Source: Candidatus Dactylopiibacterium carminicum
Lineage (GTDB): Bacteria; Pseudomonadota; Gammaproteobacteria; Burkholderiales; Rhodocyclaceae
Reading direction: 5' to 3'
NCBI RefSeq assembly: GCF_014736495.1
Contig: NZ_MDUX01000019.1
Location: 1 to 57,632, forward strand
Length of the DNA: 57,632 nt
The notes beneath the pieces were generated by a model. The model was not told where the DNA came from and made no database searches. It was given only the letters and a program-made list of their open reading frames with translations. How positions within the stretch are numbered: the stretch's first letter is position 1; each line of letters opens with the position of its first letter. Made by a program: the position numbers and the translations under genes. Shown piece by piece: positions 18,759 to 30,650 of the stretch.

Positions 18759-20373
18759 AACCGATGCGGTCGAAGTTCGCGCCACGTGAAATCAGGCGTG
18801 TCATCTGCGCGACCCAGACATGTTCGTCGGCACGCACCTCGACACGCCGTTCTGCAGCGAACCAGCCCGCCGGCACGATCAGGCTGGGGTCGGTCTTCAA
18901 CACCGGCACCCCGGGAATCAGGAAGCCCAGGCGGAACGGTTCCCGCCCGTTGCGGCGGTCGGCCGCCAGCAGCTTGACTGCCAGTACCATGGGCGGCCCG
19001 GGCAGCATGGAGATCCCCGCGCACAGCGTGCCGCGCTGCTGATACTGCAGCCAGCTGATCTCGGCCAGCATCATGCGGGCACGGGCGTCGGTGCGCAGGC
19101 CGATCAGCTGCCGATGATCGATACGTGAGCTGCCATCGGCGCGCATCAGGCGGAAGCCGGTGACGGATTGGTCCAGTACGTCCCACAGCTCCTGCACATA
19201 GCCCAGCTCCAGCGCCTTCCGCTCCAGATAGTTTTCCTTCCCGGCAATGTCCTCCACGCGCTCGCCGAGCGCGAGCATGGCTTCGGTGCGGGTGAAGTCA
19301 TTGAAGCTCGCCTGTACGTCATCCGGCTGGGTGAAGGGTTTGCCGGTCATGAAGAAGGCGACCGCCGCCGGTTCCACGCAGACGCGGATCTGCCCCTGCG
19401 CAGCAGTACGCGGGAACCTGCGGCCCGCCGAGGCCAGTCCCCAGGGGCGGTACAGCGATACCAGCAGGCGCGCGCAGGCCGGCTGCACACAGTCTTCTCC
19501 CAGCCCCAGCGAGGATGCGCTGACGCCGCCCTTGAGCTGGGCGACCACCACCTGGATGTGGCTGGCCAGCCGGGTGGTTTCCAGGCTGCGCGCGGGGGTG
19601 TCGGCCGGCAGCGCCAGTGCAGGGCGCAGGCCGAAGTCCGCTTCGGGTGACAGCAGATAGCTGGAGGCGTTGCCAGGCTGGCGGTCCGCATGCAGCGTGC
19701 AGTGCGGTGCGAAACGCAGAGCCCAGCGGATCAGCCAGAGGAATTCGCACGGCGTGCGGCTGTAGGGGCTGGCGGCGTCGATCAGCAGTGTGGCGATATA
19801 GCATTCCTGCGCACTCTGCGCGGCCCAGGTTTCGTTGAGCGGGTCGGACACGCGCACGCTGGCGACTCCCGCGCGTTCGGCCGTGGCGAAGAGCCGGTGC
19901 AGGTCGCGCCAGTAATCAGCGGGGATTTCCTGATGCGCACGGAAAAATTCGATCATCGCCAGGCTGTGGTAACGCAGGCGGCGCTGGCAGAGCAGGGCGC
20001 GCTTGTCCTGATGCGAGCTTTCATCCTGCAGCGCCAGGCGCTGAACGACGAAGCCGTAGTTGTTCTCCATCAGGCGCCACAGACGGACGACCTGCTGCAG
20101 CGTTTCTTCTTCGTTGCTGAGCGGTGGCAGCGGGCGGGAGGCATAGCGTTTGGAGACTTCGCCCATCACATAGTCGAGCGCCGGCCGCACTTCCTCCAGC
20201 ACCCGCAACTGTCCCAGAGGTTCCGGGCTGGAGATGGCCATGCCCTGGAGCAGCGTCTCCAGCGCCGACGTCGCCGCATCCATGTCAGTGACGTTGATGT
20301 TCCGCAGGAAGTCCAGGCTCTGGTCGGGCTGGCTGAAATCGGTTGGGGTCGGGGATGTCTGCCGCATGCTCAT
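18709..20373 (-). CDS. Uncharacterised 554-residue protein
   Basis: I do not recognise a firm family. The protein is soluble, with no signal peptide or membrane segment. The N-terminal 250 residues are helical and rich in Arg/Leu (ETLQQVVRLWRLMENNYGFVVQRLAL). The C-terminal 130 residues look beta-rich (GTLCAGISMLPGPPMVLAVKLLAADRR, LGFLIPGVPVLK, RRVEVRADEHVWVAQMTRL), possibly a small barrel such as a divergent PilZ domain, but the RxxxR and D/NxSxxG motifs are not seen. Its last 50 bases are antisense to the end of phoR. The lipoprotein gene upstream runs in the same direction with a 189-base gap. Confidence 0.7.
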   Translation of the reverse strand: MSMRQTSPTPTDFSQPDQSLDFLRNINVTDMDAATSALETLLQGMAISSPEPLGQLRVLEEVRPALDYVMGEVSKRYASRPLPPLSNEEETLQQVVRLWRLMENNYGFVVQRLALQDESSHQDKRALLCQRRLRYHSLAMIEFFRAHQEIPADYWRDLHRLFATAERAGVASVRVSDPLNETWAAQSAQECYIATLLIDAASPYSRTPCEFLWLIRWALRFAPHCTLHADRQPGNASSYLLSPEADFGLRPALALPADTPARSLETTRLASHIQVVVAQLKGGVSASSLGLGEDCVQPACARLLVSLYRPWGLASAGRRFPRTAAQGQIRVCVEPAAVAFFMTGKPFTQPDDVQASFNDFTRTEAMLALGERVEDIAGKENYLERKALELGYVQELWDVLDQSVTGFRLMRADGSSRIDHRQLIGLRTDARARMMLAEISWLQYQQRGTLCAGISMLPGPPMVLAVKLLAADRRNGREPFRLGFLIPGVPVLKTDPSLIVPAGWFAAERRVEVRADEHVWVAQMTRLISRGANFDRIGFTRQESAATGQPENAQ

Positions 20374-20562
20374 GTCACCAGGGAGGTTCTCGTTGGACAC
20401 GCGGAATTTGCTTGCCTGCCCGTGCCGGTTCAGTATGGTCGAGGTGGTGGCAGAGTGAAAGGCAGGGTACTGCGGTGCTGTCATGCCCCGAACGAGACAT
20501 GAGCATAAGGGCTTGCAGGAGCGCGACGCGTGATGGATTTCACACGTCGCCCGAGAGTCGAC

Positions 20563-21243
20563 TCAGCGCGGTGCGCTGGCCTCGGCGCCGGATTCTTCCG
20601 CCTTGCGGCGCGCTTCCCGCTCGGCATAGCGCTCGGCATCGGTACGCGCACGTCTGGCGCGTTCGGCCGCAGCTTCGGCCTCACGCTGTTTGCGTTCTTC
20701 CGCGCGCTGCGCGCGCTGCTCCCGCTCGGTCTGGGCGCGGGCCTTGGCTTCCGGTGTGGGCGCTGCAGGCGGTGGCGTGCGGATTTCGGTGGCGCTGCGG
20801 GCCTTGCCCGCAGGTGCAGGCATTGTCTTGGTAGTGGGCGTGACCGGGAGTAGCTGTGCGCCCTCTCCTGCAACGGGCGCTTCACGCGTCGGCGTGAGTA
20901 CTAGCTGGCGCTGGCGGGCTGCGCGCGACAGGCGGCTGGCCTCGATCTCGTATTCCCTGGCCTGATCCAGCTGTTCCACGTAGCGCACGCGCACCGAATC
21001 ACGGCAGGCGTTGACCAGGATGCGTTTGAAGCAGGCCGCGTCCTCGCTGTCGTAGCGGCTTTCGGCCTGGTCGCGGAGATCGCTGGCCTGTGAGCGCAGT
21101 CCGGCCGCGCGCTGCAGATACTCGTCTACGTCGGCCTGGGTCTGCGGCACGGGGAGCGGTATTTCGGCCGGATCCTGACGAGGCGTCTGGGCACAGGCGG
21201 AGAGTAGCAGCAGGGCGGGCAGGAGCGAATGCTTGAGTGACAT
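20563..21243 (-). CDS. Coiled-coil lipoprotein
   Basis: A predicted lipoprotein of 226 residues, with signal MSLKHSLLPALLLLSAC and the lipobox at Cys17. The mature protein has a helical region at about 30-105 (QADVDEYLQRAAGLRSQASDL; two Cys at AACFKRILVNACRD). A Pro-rich linker follows, then a 75-residue Glu/Arg/Ala run (REQRAQRAEERKQREAEAAA) that should form a long coiled coil. This resembles DUF4398-type envelope proteins, but that is a weak assignment. It is divergent from yheS; the starts are 67 bases apart. Confidence 0.75.
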   Translation of the reverse strand: MSLKHSLLPALLLLSACAQTPRQDPAEIPLPVPQTQADVDEYLQRAAGLRSQASDLRDQAESRYDSEDAACFKRILVNACRDSVRVRYVEQLDQAREYEIEASRLSRAARQRQLVLTPTREAPVAGEGAQLLPVTPTTKTMPAPAGKARSATEIRTPPPAAPTPEAKARAQTEREQRAQRAEERKQREAEAAAERARRARTDAERYAEREARRKAEESGAEASAPR

Positions 21244-21310
21244 GGCTGGGGTGGTCCGGCGAGGGCCTGTAGAATGCGGGTCGCTTCCCATTCTCCCAGA
21301 GCCTCACGCC

Positions 21311-23221
<1,911 letters not shown>

Positions 23222-23340
23222 CTTTGCCGGAGCAGGCGCGATGTCCATGGCGCACCCTGCGGCATGCTCCGGGTGTGTGGCGCGCGCTGCGCGCACCGTA
23301 TAATTACCGGTTTCGCGCATCCGACCCAGGTATTTCCGTC

Positions 23341-26172
23341 ATGGAACTCGCCAAGAGCTTTGAACCGGCCGACATCGAGCGTCGCTGGTACCCGCAATGG
23401 GAAAAATCCGGCTATTTCGCCGCAGGGCTTGACCAGAGCAAGCCCGCCGACCAGTCCTTCTGCATCCTGCTGCCGCCGCCCAATGTGACGGGCACCCTGC
23501 ACATGGGGCACGGCTTCAACCAGACCATCATGGACGCGCTGACGCGTTTTCATCGCATGAGCGGTGTGAACACGCTGTGGCAGCCCGGCACCGACCACGC
23601 CGGTATCGCCACGCAGATCGTCGTTGAGCGCCAGCTCGATGCGAAAGGCGTCAGCCGTCATGATCTGGGGCGCGAGAAATTCATCGAAAAGGTCTGGGAG
23701 TGGAAGGAGTATTCCGGCGGCGCGATCACCCAACAGATGCGTCGCCTTGGGACTTCGCCGGACTGGAGCCGCGAGCGTTTCACCATGGACGCAGGCCTTT
23801 CCAAGATCGTCACGGCAACCTTCGTGCGTCTCTACAACGAAGGCCTGATCTATCGCGGCAAGCGCCTGGTGAACTGGGATCCGGTGCTGGGCACCGCGGT
23901 GTCCGATCTGGAGGTCGTGTCCGAAGAAGAAAACGGCCATTTGTGGCACCTGAATTACCCGCTGGCTGATGGCTCCGGTCATCTGACCGTGGCGACCACC
24001 CGCCCCGAAACCATGTTGGGCGACACCGCCGTGATGGTTCATCCGGAGGACGAGCGCTACAAGCACCTGATCGGCAAGATGATCCGCCTGCCACTTTCCT
24101 CGACGCAGGGCGATGCGCTGGATGCTGCTCACTGGCGCGAGATTCCCATCATCGCCGATGAGTATGTCGACAAGGAATTCGGCACAGGCTGCGTGAAGGT
24201 CACCCCAGCGCATGACTTCAACGACTATGCGGTCGGCCAGCGCCATCATCTGCCGATGATTTCGGTGCTGTCGCTGGATGCGAAGATCAACGACAACGCC
24301 CCGGCCCGCTATCACGGGTTGGATCGTTTCGAAGCACGCAAGCAGATCGTGGCCGATTTCGAAACGCTGGGTCTGCTGGGCGAGATCAAACCGCACAAAC
24401 TGATGGTGCCGCGTGGCGACCGTACGAACGTGGTCATCGAGCCGATGCTCACCGACCAGTGGTTCGTTGCCGTGAACAAGCCCGGCCCCGATGGCAAGTC
24501 GATCGGCCAGAAGGCGATCAAAGTCGTCGAATCCGGCGAGATCAAGTTCGTGCCCGAGAACTGGGTCAACACCTACTACTCCTGGATGCGCAACCTGCAG
24601 GACTGGTGCATCTCGCGTCAATTGTGGTGGGGCCACCAGATCCCGGCCTGGCACGGTGCGGATGGCCGTGTGTGGGTTGCCCACGACGAAGCCGAGGCAA
24701 AGGCGCTGGCCGCCGGGGATGGTTATACCGGTGAGCTCACGCGTGACAACGACGTGCTCGATACCTGGTATTCCTCCGCGCTGTGGCCGTTCAGCACGCT
24801 GGACTGGACGCCCGAGTGGCCGGCGAAGAGCAATCCTGCGCTCGACCTTTACCTGCCCTCCTCGGTGCTCGTCACCGGCTTCGACATCATCTTCTTCTGG
24901 GTCGCCCGGATGATCATGATGACCAAGCACATCACCGGCAAGATTCCGTTCAAGCACGTCTATGTGCATGGCCTGATCCGCGATGCGGAAGGCCAGAAAA
25001 TGAGCAAGTCGAAGGGCAACGTGCTCGACCCGATCGACCTCATCGACGGCATCGGGCTGGACGATCTGATCGCCAAGCGCACCACCGGCCTGATGAATCC
25101 GAAGCAGGCCGAGAGCATCGCCAAGAAGACGAGGAAGGAATACCCCGAAGGCATTCCGGCCTTCGGCACTGATGCATTGCGCTTCACCTTCGCCTCGCTG
25201 GCGTCGCCCGGCCGCGATATCAAGTTCGACATGCACCGCTGCGAGGGCTATCGCAACTTCTGCAACAAGCTGTGGAACGCCACACGCTTCATGCTGATGA
25301 ACTGCGAAGGCAAGGATTGCGGGCTGGATAGCCACGATCTGGAGTACTCCTTCGCCGATCGCTGGATCGTCTCGCGCCTGCAACGCAGCGAGGCCGAGAT
25401 GGGGCAGCAATTCGCCGACTACCGCCTGGATCTGGCTGCACGCACGATCTACGAGCTGGTGTGGGATGAATACTGCGACTGGTATCTGGAGCTCGCCAAG
25501 GTTCAGCTGCAGCAGGGCAATGAGGCCCAGCAGCGTGCCACGCGCCGAACCCTGATCCGTGTGCTGGAAACGATTCTGCGCCTGGCGCATCCGCTGATCC
25601 CTTTCATCACCGAAGAACTGTGGCAGACCGTGGCCCCGCTGGCTGGCGCCAGGCAGACTGACTTCATCGGCACCGCTGGCTATCCGGTGAGCGCGCCCGA
25701 GCGTATCGACGAGGCCGCCGAAGCCACCGTGGCCGAGCTGAAGGCGCTGATCAACGCCTGCCGCAGTCTGCGCGCCGAGATGAGCCTTTCGCCGGCGCAG
25801 AAGGTGCCGTTGCTGGTGGCCGGTGATGAGGCGACCGTGAAGCGTTATGCACCGTATCTCGCTGCGCTGGCCAAGCTGTCGGAAGTCAGCGCCGTTGGCG
25901 CCGAGCTGCCGGCTTCGCCCGCGCCGGTGCAGGTGGTGGGCGAGTTTCGCGCCATGCTCAAGATCGAGATCGATGTGGCCGCCGAGCGCGAACGCGTCGG
26001 CAAGGAGATCGCCCGCATCGAGAACGAAGTCGCCAAGGCCGAGGCCAAGCTCGGGAATGAAGGCTTTGTGGCGCGTGCGCCTGCCTCGGTGGTCGAGCAG
26101 GAAAGAAAGCGCCTGGCCGATTTCAGATCGACGCTGGAGAAGCTGCGTGAGCAGCTTGGCAGGCTGGGCTGA
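23341..26172 (+). CDS. valS: Valyl-tRNA synthetase
   Basis: An essential class I aminoacyl-tRNA synthetase charging tRNA-Val, 943 residues. The HIGH-type motif HMGH is at 54-57 in [18 protein letters not shown]. The editing domain includes [13 protein letters not shown] and [18 protein letters not shown] is present. The C-terminal 65 residues form the expected Arg/Glu-rich coiled coil ([20 protein letters not shown]). The ATG at 23341 begins [17 protein letters not shown], the normal opening. It ends 18 bases before a repeated hairpin element and a strong terminator. Confidence 0.98.
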   Translation: MELAKSFEPADIERRWYPQWEKSGYFAAGLDQSKPADQSFCILLPPPNVTGTLHMGHGFNQTIMDALTRFHRMSGVNTLWQPGTDHAGIATQIVVERQLDAKGVSRHDLGREKFIEKVWEWKEYSGGAITQQMRRLGTSPDWSRERFTMDAGLSKIVTATFVRLYNEGLIYRGKRLVNWDPVLGTAVSDLEVVSEEENGHLWHLNYPLADGSGHLTVATTRPETMLGDTAVMVHPEDERYKHLIGKMIRLPLSSTQGDALDAAHWREIPIIADEYVDKEFGTGCVKVTPAHDFNDYAVGQRHHLPMISVLSLDAKINDNAPARYHGLDRFEARKQIVADFETLGLLGEIKPHKLMVPRGDRTNVVIEPMLTDQWFVAVNKPGPDGKSIGQKAIKVVESGEIKFVPENWVNTYYSWMRNLQDWCISRQLWWGHQIPAWHGADGRVWVAHDEAEAKALAAGDGYTGELTRDNDVLDTWYSSALWPFSTLDWTPEWPAKSNPALDLYLPSSVLVTGFDIIFFWVARMIMMTKHITGKIPFKHVYVHGLIRDAEGQKMSKSKGNVLDPIDLIDGIGLDDLIAKRTTGLMNPKQAESIAKKTRKEYPEGIPAFGTDALRFTFASLASPGRDIKFDMHRCEGYRNFCNKLWNATRFMLMNCEGKDCGLDSHDLEYSFADRWIVSRLQRSEAEMGQQFADYRLDLAARTIYELVWDEYCDWYLELAKVQLQQGNEAQQRATRRTLIRVLETILRLAHPLIPFITEELWQTVAPLAGARQTDFIGTAGYPVSAPERIDEAAEATVAELKALINACRSLRAEMSLSPAQKVPLLVAGDEATVKRYAPYLAALAKLSEVSAVGAELPASPAPVQVVGEFRAMLKIEIDVAAERERVGKEIARIENEVAKAEAKLGNEGFVARAPASVVEQERKRLADFRSTLEKLREQLGRLG

Positions 26173-26189
26173 TCTGCCCGGATGAAAAC

Positions 26190-26271
26190 TGGCCCCTGGT
26201 TCCATCACGATGCGATGGCCCGGTCCTTCAAGGGGGGCTTTTTCATCCTGGGGCGGTCCGGCGATGAAAAA
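26190..26271. repeat. REP-like intergenic element, copy A
   Basis: An 82-base element about 83% identical by hand count to 52276-52358. It can fold into two hairpins: CCATC...GATGG (26201-26217) and TTTTTCATC...GATGAAAAA (26239-26271 region). It lies between the convergent valS and GGDEF-EAL genes and runs straight into a terminator, exactly as copy B does. Confidence 0.8.
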
Positions 26272-26297
26272 AGAGCCGCCCTCGGGCGGCTCTTTTT
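26268..26297. terminator. Bidirectional terminator of valS and GGDEF-EAL gene
   Basis: The arm AAAAAGAGCCGCCC (26268-26281) pairs perfectly with 26284-26297. There is a T-run on each strand, so it can end both convergent transcripts. Confidence 0.93.
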
Positions 26298-26309
26298 GTA
26301 TGCAAGGCA

Positions 26310-28090
26310 TCAGGCGCGTTGCCGTATCACGTCGTGTATCGTGGCTTCCAGCATTTCGCGCGGCAGCGGTTTGCCGAACAAGAACCCCTGGAAGCAGTCG
26401 ATGCCGCAATCCAGCAGGTGCTCCAGCTGCTCGTGCCGCTCCACTCATTCGGCCAGGATCTGTACCTTCATGGATTTCGCAATCGAGGCCACGCCGGCAA
26501 CGATGGCCTGACTCATGGAGTCGTCGGTCACGTCATCGACAAAAGCGCCATCGATCTTGATCTGGTCGAATGCCAGATGCTTGAGGCCTTCCAGTGAGGA
26601 ATAGCCTGTGTCGAAGTCGTCCAGCGCGAAGCGCACACCATACACGCGCAATTGTTCGATCACGCGCGAGGCTGCCGGGAAGGATCTTGCCTGGACGTGC
26701 TCGGTAAGCTCCAGGCACAGTTTGCCGGGCGGCGGCCGGTATTTTTCCAGCAGGCGGACGACGGTCTGTACGAAGGCGGGGTGCTCGAAAGCCTTGGCCG
26801 TGATGTTGACGGCCAGGCTCATCTCCCTGAGTAACGGATCGTGTTGCCATTTGCCCAGCGTGGCGCAGGCACTGTCGAGCACCAGATTGTCGATGTCGTG
26901 GATCAGGTCGCAGGCCACGGCATCGGGCAGAAATTCCATCGGGCCGAGCAGCCCGGGTGGTGCCAGCGCAGCAGGGCTTCCACACCAATCGGCTTGAGCT
27001 CGCGGTCCACCTGGATCTGGTAGAGCAGTTCGAGCTGGCGGGATTTGAGTGCGGCCCGTAATTCCTTCTCGATGCTGTCCTGCTGCTGCAGCGCCACTTC
27101 CATGCTGGGCTCGAAGAACCGGTAGAGGTTGCGCCCCTGCTTCTTGGCGCAGTAAAGCGCGATGTCAGCCCGTTTGGTGAGTTCATCCACGCTCCAGCCA
27201 TCTTCGGGAAAGCAGGCTGCACCGATACTGCCGTAGGAGTACACCAGCAGATCTCCGATGACGTAGGGCTGGGCCAGCACGCTCAGGACGAGTTGGCAAA
27301 CCGATTCCAAATATTGCCTGAGCGGCCGCCTGTCATTTTCCGGCGCGCGGATCAGCAGCACGAATTCGTCGCCACCGAAGCGGGCGATCATGTCGTTCGA
27401 ATCGATGCAGGATTGCAGGCGCTGCGCCACCTGGCACAGCAGGATGTCGCCGACATCATGGCCGTAGAGGTCGTTGGTTTTCTTGAAATTGTCCAGATCG
27501 ACGAACAACAGCCCGGAGGCCGCACCTTCGCCACTGACCAGGCGATGCAGCCGTTCGTTTACCGCACGCCGGTTGTACAGCTTGGTGAGCGGATCGGTGG
27601 TGGATAGTTTTTCCAGATGGTTGTTCATCTGGTCGAGCTGCTGGTTCTGCAGCGACAGCAGCCGGTTGATGCGTGCCAGTTCTTCTTCGCGCTGCTTGCG
27701 GTCGTTGATGTTGAAGGTCACGCCGATGAAGCGGTGCATGCCGCTTTCCTTGGCGCCGCGCATGACCTTGCCGTAGTTGGCATACCAGACCCATTCGCCA
27801 TCCTTCCCCAGGAGGCGGAACTCGCTGCGGTAGTTGTCCGCTCGCCCCTCGCGGTAGGCCACCAAGGCGGTATCGATGGCCGGACGGTCTTCCGGATGAA
27901 CGATGTCTAGCCAGAAATTCAGGCTGTTGCCGACTTCTTCCAGGCTGTAGCCCAGTTCGATGAAAGTCCGTGTTGCCGGATGGGTCACCGTGCCTGCCAC
28001 CAGGTCGTTTTCCCATAGGTCCAGCCCGGCGGCTTCCACCGCGAGCTGCAGCCTGTCGTGATCGTCGCTGGTGGGCTGGGGACTCCGCAT
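26310..28090 (-). pseudogene. PAS-GGDEF-EAL c-di-GMP enzyme with frameshift and premature stop
   Basis: A cytoplasmic c-di-GMP turnover protein, about 593 residues if repaired. A PAS domain (about 10-130; FWLDIVHPEDRPAID) is followed by GGDEF (about 160-320; FGGDEFVLL intact) and EAL (VEALLRWHHP, DDFDTGYSS intact). Near 26957 the frame is lost by one missing base; four Gs instead of three restore HHPGLLGPMEFLPDA. At 26445-26447 a TGA interrupts ILAE-stop-VERHEQLEHLL, where a Trp (TGG) or Gly codon is expected. A further 44 in-frame codons then complete the EAL domain. The gene follows the DUF917 gene by 56 bases. Cyclase and phosphodiesterase motifs are both intact, so the ancestor was probably bifunctional. 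Confidence 0.85.
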
Positions 28091-28146
28091 CCGAGCAAGA
28101 TGTCATCGGCACGGCGACCCGGAGCGGGCCGCCGGCCATCCTTCAA

Positions 28147-29316
28147 TCAATAGGGCAGTGCGCTGGCATAGCCGATCGAGCGCAACAATCCGGCGAACGA
28201 ATCCAGGACTCCCGGCGTGGCTACCAGCCGGGGGTGCGCTGCGATCTTGATCACGCTGACTTTCTTGCCCGAACTGCGCCCCGACGAGAAATCATAGTAG
28301 ACCGAGAGATCGGAGGTCGCATTGGAGAAACCGGCCGCCTGATCCTCGGAGTAGTAGCAGATCGAGTCCGGCGCCAGGATCAAGGGCGCTGCCTGGCTGG
28401 TGGAATAGGCGATGAGGTTCTCGTTGAGGTTGTAGATGTAGAAGCGGCTGGTGCTCTTGGACGGATCAGGATCGTTGTCCAGACGGATGATGCCGGCGTC
28501 GAGCGAGGCATCGCTGGTGGCTTGCGTTACTTGCGTGATGTAGTGGTTGGTCGCCACGGCTTCCGTGGTGCGCCCCGTCAGGACCGATATCTGGCGGACG
28601 ACCGCAGCCGTTTCGGGCCGTGTGCGCAGGAAGTTGCCCAGTACGCGGATCTGCCCCAGGGTGTTTGGGATGTACTGGCCGCTGAGCGCGAAACCGTTGG
28701 CCCTGCTCGAAGGCCACATCGAGATGCCGGCGAAGGCTCCGAAGGCTTTCACCACCGCGCCAGCCAGCGTTTCAACCTGGGCCGTGGTCGGTGTGTTGAC
28801 CACGCCGGACTGCATCTGGCTGGCCTGGGTGGCGTTGTCAGCCACCACGCAGGGCGTGGGTGGCAGGGTGGCGGCACCGGCATAGGTGGTCTGCGGCAGT
28901 TCCGGTACGGCGCGGCCGGCGCCGTCTCCATCGACGACCCAGCGTACATCACCGAGTTGCAGTGCAGCCGCCAGCAGAGGCACCAGCAAATTGATCGGGC
29001 CGATCTCGATGGGAATCGAGCAGGTCGGGCTGAAGCCGCAGGTGGCCTTTTGCACGGCCAGGGTATTGCCGATGGAGCTGCTCAGTTCCGTGAGGGTCAT
29101 GTCGCCCGCAGCATCCGGTGACCCCATCATGGCGATCACGCTGCAAGGGCTGGCACCGTCATAGTCTTTGACTGTCACGGTGCCGCCCCAGCCCGAGAAC
29201 TGCTTCAGGATCAACTGCGCGTCCTGATATCCACCACCGCCGCCGCTGCCCAGGATGGCTGCTCCTGCGGCGACGTCCTGAAAATCGCTCAAACCCCAAG
29301 ATTGCTCTGACATCAT
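28147..29316 (-). CDS. DUF917 family protein
   Basis: A 389-residue cytoplasmic protein. The Gly-rich AAILGSGGGGGYQDAQLIL opening and the VVDGDGAGRAVPELPQTTY motif are typical of DUF917, a family that includes S-methyl-thiohydantoin desulfurase and proteins linked to hydantoinases. No hydantoinase neighbour is present here, so the substrate is unknown. Two adjacent Met codons open the frame. A GAACA-N4-TGTTC inverted repeat lies about 80 bases upstream. The damaged GGDEF-EAL gene follows on the same strand and may be co-transcribed. Confidence 0.8.
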   Translation of the reverse strand: MMSEQSWGLSDFQDVAAGAAILGSGGGGGYQDAQLILKQFSGWGGTVTVKDYDGASPCSVIAMMGSPDAAGDMTLTELSSSIGNTLAVQKATCGFSPTCSIPIEIGPINLLVPLLAAALQLGDVRWVVDGDGAGRAVPELPQTTYAGAATLPPTPCVVADNATQASQMQSGVVNTPTTAQVETLAGAVVKAFGAFAGISMWPSSRANGFALSGQYIPNTLGQIRVLGNFLRTRPETAAVVRQISVLTGRTTEAVATNHYITQVTQATSDASLDAGIIRLDNDPDPSKSTSRFYIYNLNENLIAYSTSQAAPLILAPDSICYYSEDQAAGFSNATSDLSVYYDFSSGRSSGKKVSVIKIAAHPRLVATPGVLDSFAGLLRSIGYASALPY

Positions 29317-29396
29317 GACTCCCCGGCTGATTGGAAGAACTGCTGGAAATCCTGCTGACCTGGATTTCGTAGCGGATCATCCGGGGGAAACTTTAA

Positions 29397-29410
29397 GAAC
29401 AATAATGTTC
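29397..29410. promoter_or_regulatory. Inverted repeat upstream of DUF917 gene
   Basis: GAACA-ATAA-TGTTC lies 81 bases upstream of the DUF917 start, between that gene and the end of xylH. The size and AT spacer resemble a repressor or activator site, but no matching regulator is encoded nearby. Confidence 0.4.
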
Positions 29411-29484
29411 GATCATGAAATCATATGTCGTCGGGCTGGCAGGCGTGAGGTTGCAGGGCGAACGAACCGGCCTGTGGCCTGAGG

Positions 29485-30633
29485 TCAGCGTTCGGAGCCC
29501 TTGCTGGAAACGACATCCAGCCAGACCGCGAGCAGCAGGATCGAGCCCTTCACGATCATCTGCCAGTAGCTCTCCACGCTGAGCATGGACATGCCGTTGT
29601 CCAGACTGGCCATGATCAGCGCGCCGATGATGGCGCCCAGCACGGTGCCGGAGCCGCCGCGCATCGAGGTGCCGCCGATGAAGCAGGAGGCGATGGCGTC
29701 CAGCTCGCCCATGTTGCCGGCCGAAGGCGAGCCGGCGGCCAGCCGAGCGGTGTTGGTGAGCCCGGCCAGTGCGCACATCGCGCCCATCAGACCAAAGAGC
29801 GACATCTTCACCAGCTTGGTGTTCACACCGGAAAGTCGGGTGGCTTCGAGATTCGAGCCCACGGCGTAGATGCGCCGGCCGAACACCGTGCGGCGTGCCA
29901 TGAAGGAGAAGGCACCAAGGATCACGAGCATCAGCAATACGGGCACCGGGATGCCTTCATAGCTGTTGAGCACGCTGACAAAGCCGCCGATGATGATGGC
30001 AATCGCCGCCAGCTTGGCGCCTTCCTGCCACCATGGCGCCACTTCCAGCTGATAGCGCCGGCGTCCGGCACGCGTGCGCAGGGTCAGCACCACCATCAGG
30101 CCGAACAGTAATACGGCCAGTACGTAGCCCACGCCAGCGGGCAGGTAGGCTTGGCCGAAGCCGACGAAGGCCTTGGATTCGATCGGGATGGTGGCGCCGT
30201 CGGTGACGGCGAGCAATGCGCCGCGGAACACCAGCATGCCGGCCAGGCCGACGATGAAGGAAGGTACGCGCAGGTAGGCTACCCAGTAGCCGTTGAACAG
30301 CCCCAGCAGCATGCCCAGGGTCAGCACGATGCAGAGGTTGGCCCAGAACGGCACCTGGAAGCTGACGTCCAGCACGGCGGCCACGCCGCCCAGCAGGCCC
30401 AGCATGGAGCCTACCGAGAGGTCGATTTCGCCGGCAATGATCACGAACACCATGCCGCAGGCCAGCATTGCCGTGATGGCCATCTGGCGGAACAGGTTGG
30501 AGATGTTGCGCGAGGTCAGGAAGGCGCCTTCGCTCTGCCAGGTGAAGAAGGCCCAGATCAGCGCGATGGCGATCAGCAGGGCGAGGATCTTGTAGCGGGA
30601 GAAAACTTCCTGGATGGTACGGAGCGCATTCAT
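29485..30633 (-). CDS. xylH: D-xylose ABC transporter permease XylH
   Basis: The membrane component of the xylose importer; 382 residues with about ten hydrophobic segments. The pentose-permease signatures FVIIAGEIDLSVGSMLGL, RVPSFIVGLAGMLVFRG and FGRRIYAVGSNLEATRLSGV are present, and so is the XylH-specific cytoplasmic loop RRRYQLEVAPWWQEGAKLAAI. I chose ATG 30633, preceded by AGGA; an upstream ATG at 30654 overlaps the xylG stop (ATGA). It is the last gene of xylFGH. Confidence 0.93.
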   Translation of the reverse strand: MNALRTIQEVFSRYKILALLIAIALIWAFFTWQSEGAFLTSRNISNLFRQMAITAMLACGMVFVIIAGEIDLSVGSMLGLLGGVAAVLDVSFQVPFWANLCIVLTLGMLLGLFNGYWVAYLRVPSFIVGLAGMLVFRGALLAVTDGATIPIESKAFVGFGQAYLPAGVGYVLAVLLFGLMVVLTLRTRAGRRRYQLEVAPWWQEGAKLAAIAIIIGGFVSVLNSYEGIPVPVLLMLVILGAFSFMARRTVFGRRIYAVGSNLEATRLSGVNTKLVKMSLFGLMGAMCALAGLTNTARLAAGSPSAGNMGELDAIASCFIGGTSMRGGSGTVLGAIIGALIMASLDNGMSMLSVESYWQMIVKGSILLLAVWLDVVSSKGSER

Positions 30634-30650
30634 GTCATGTCGTCCTGTCG

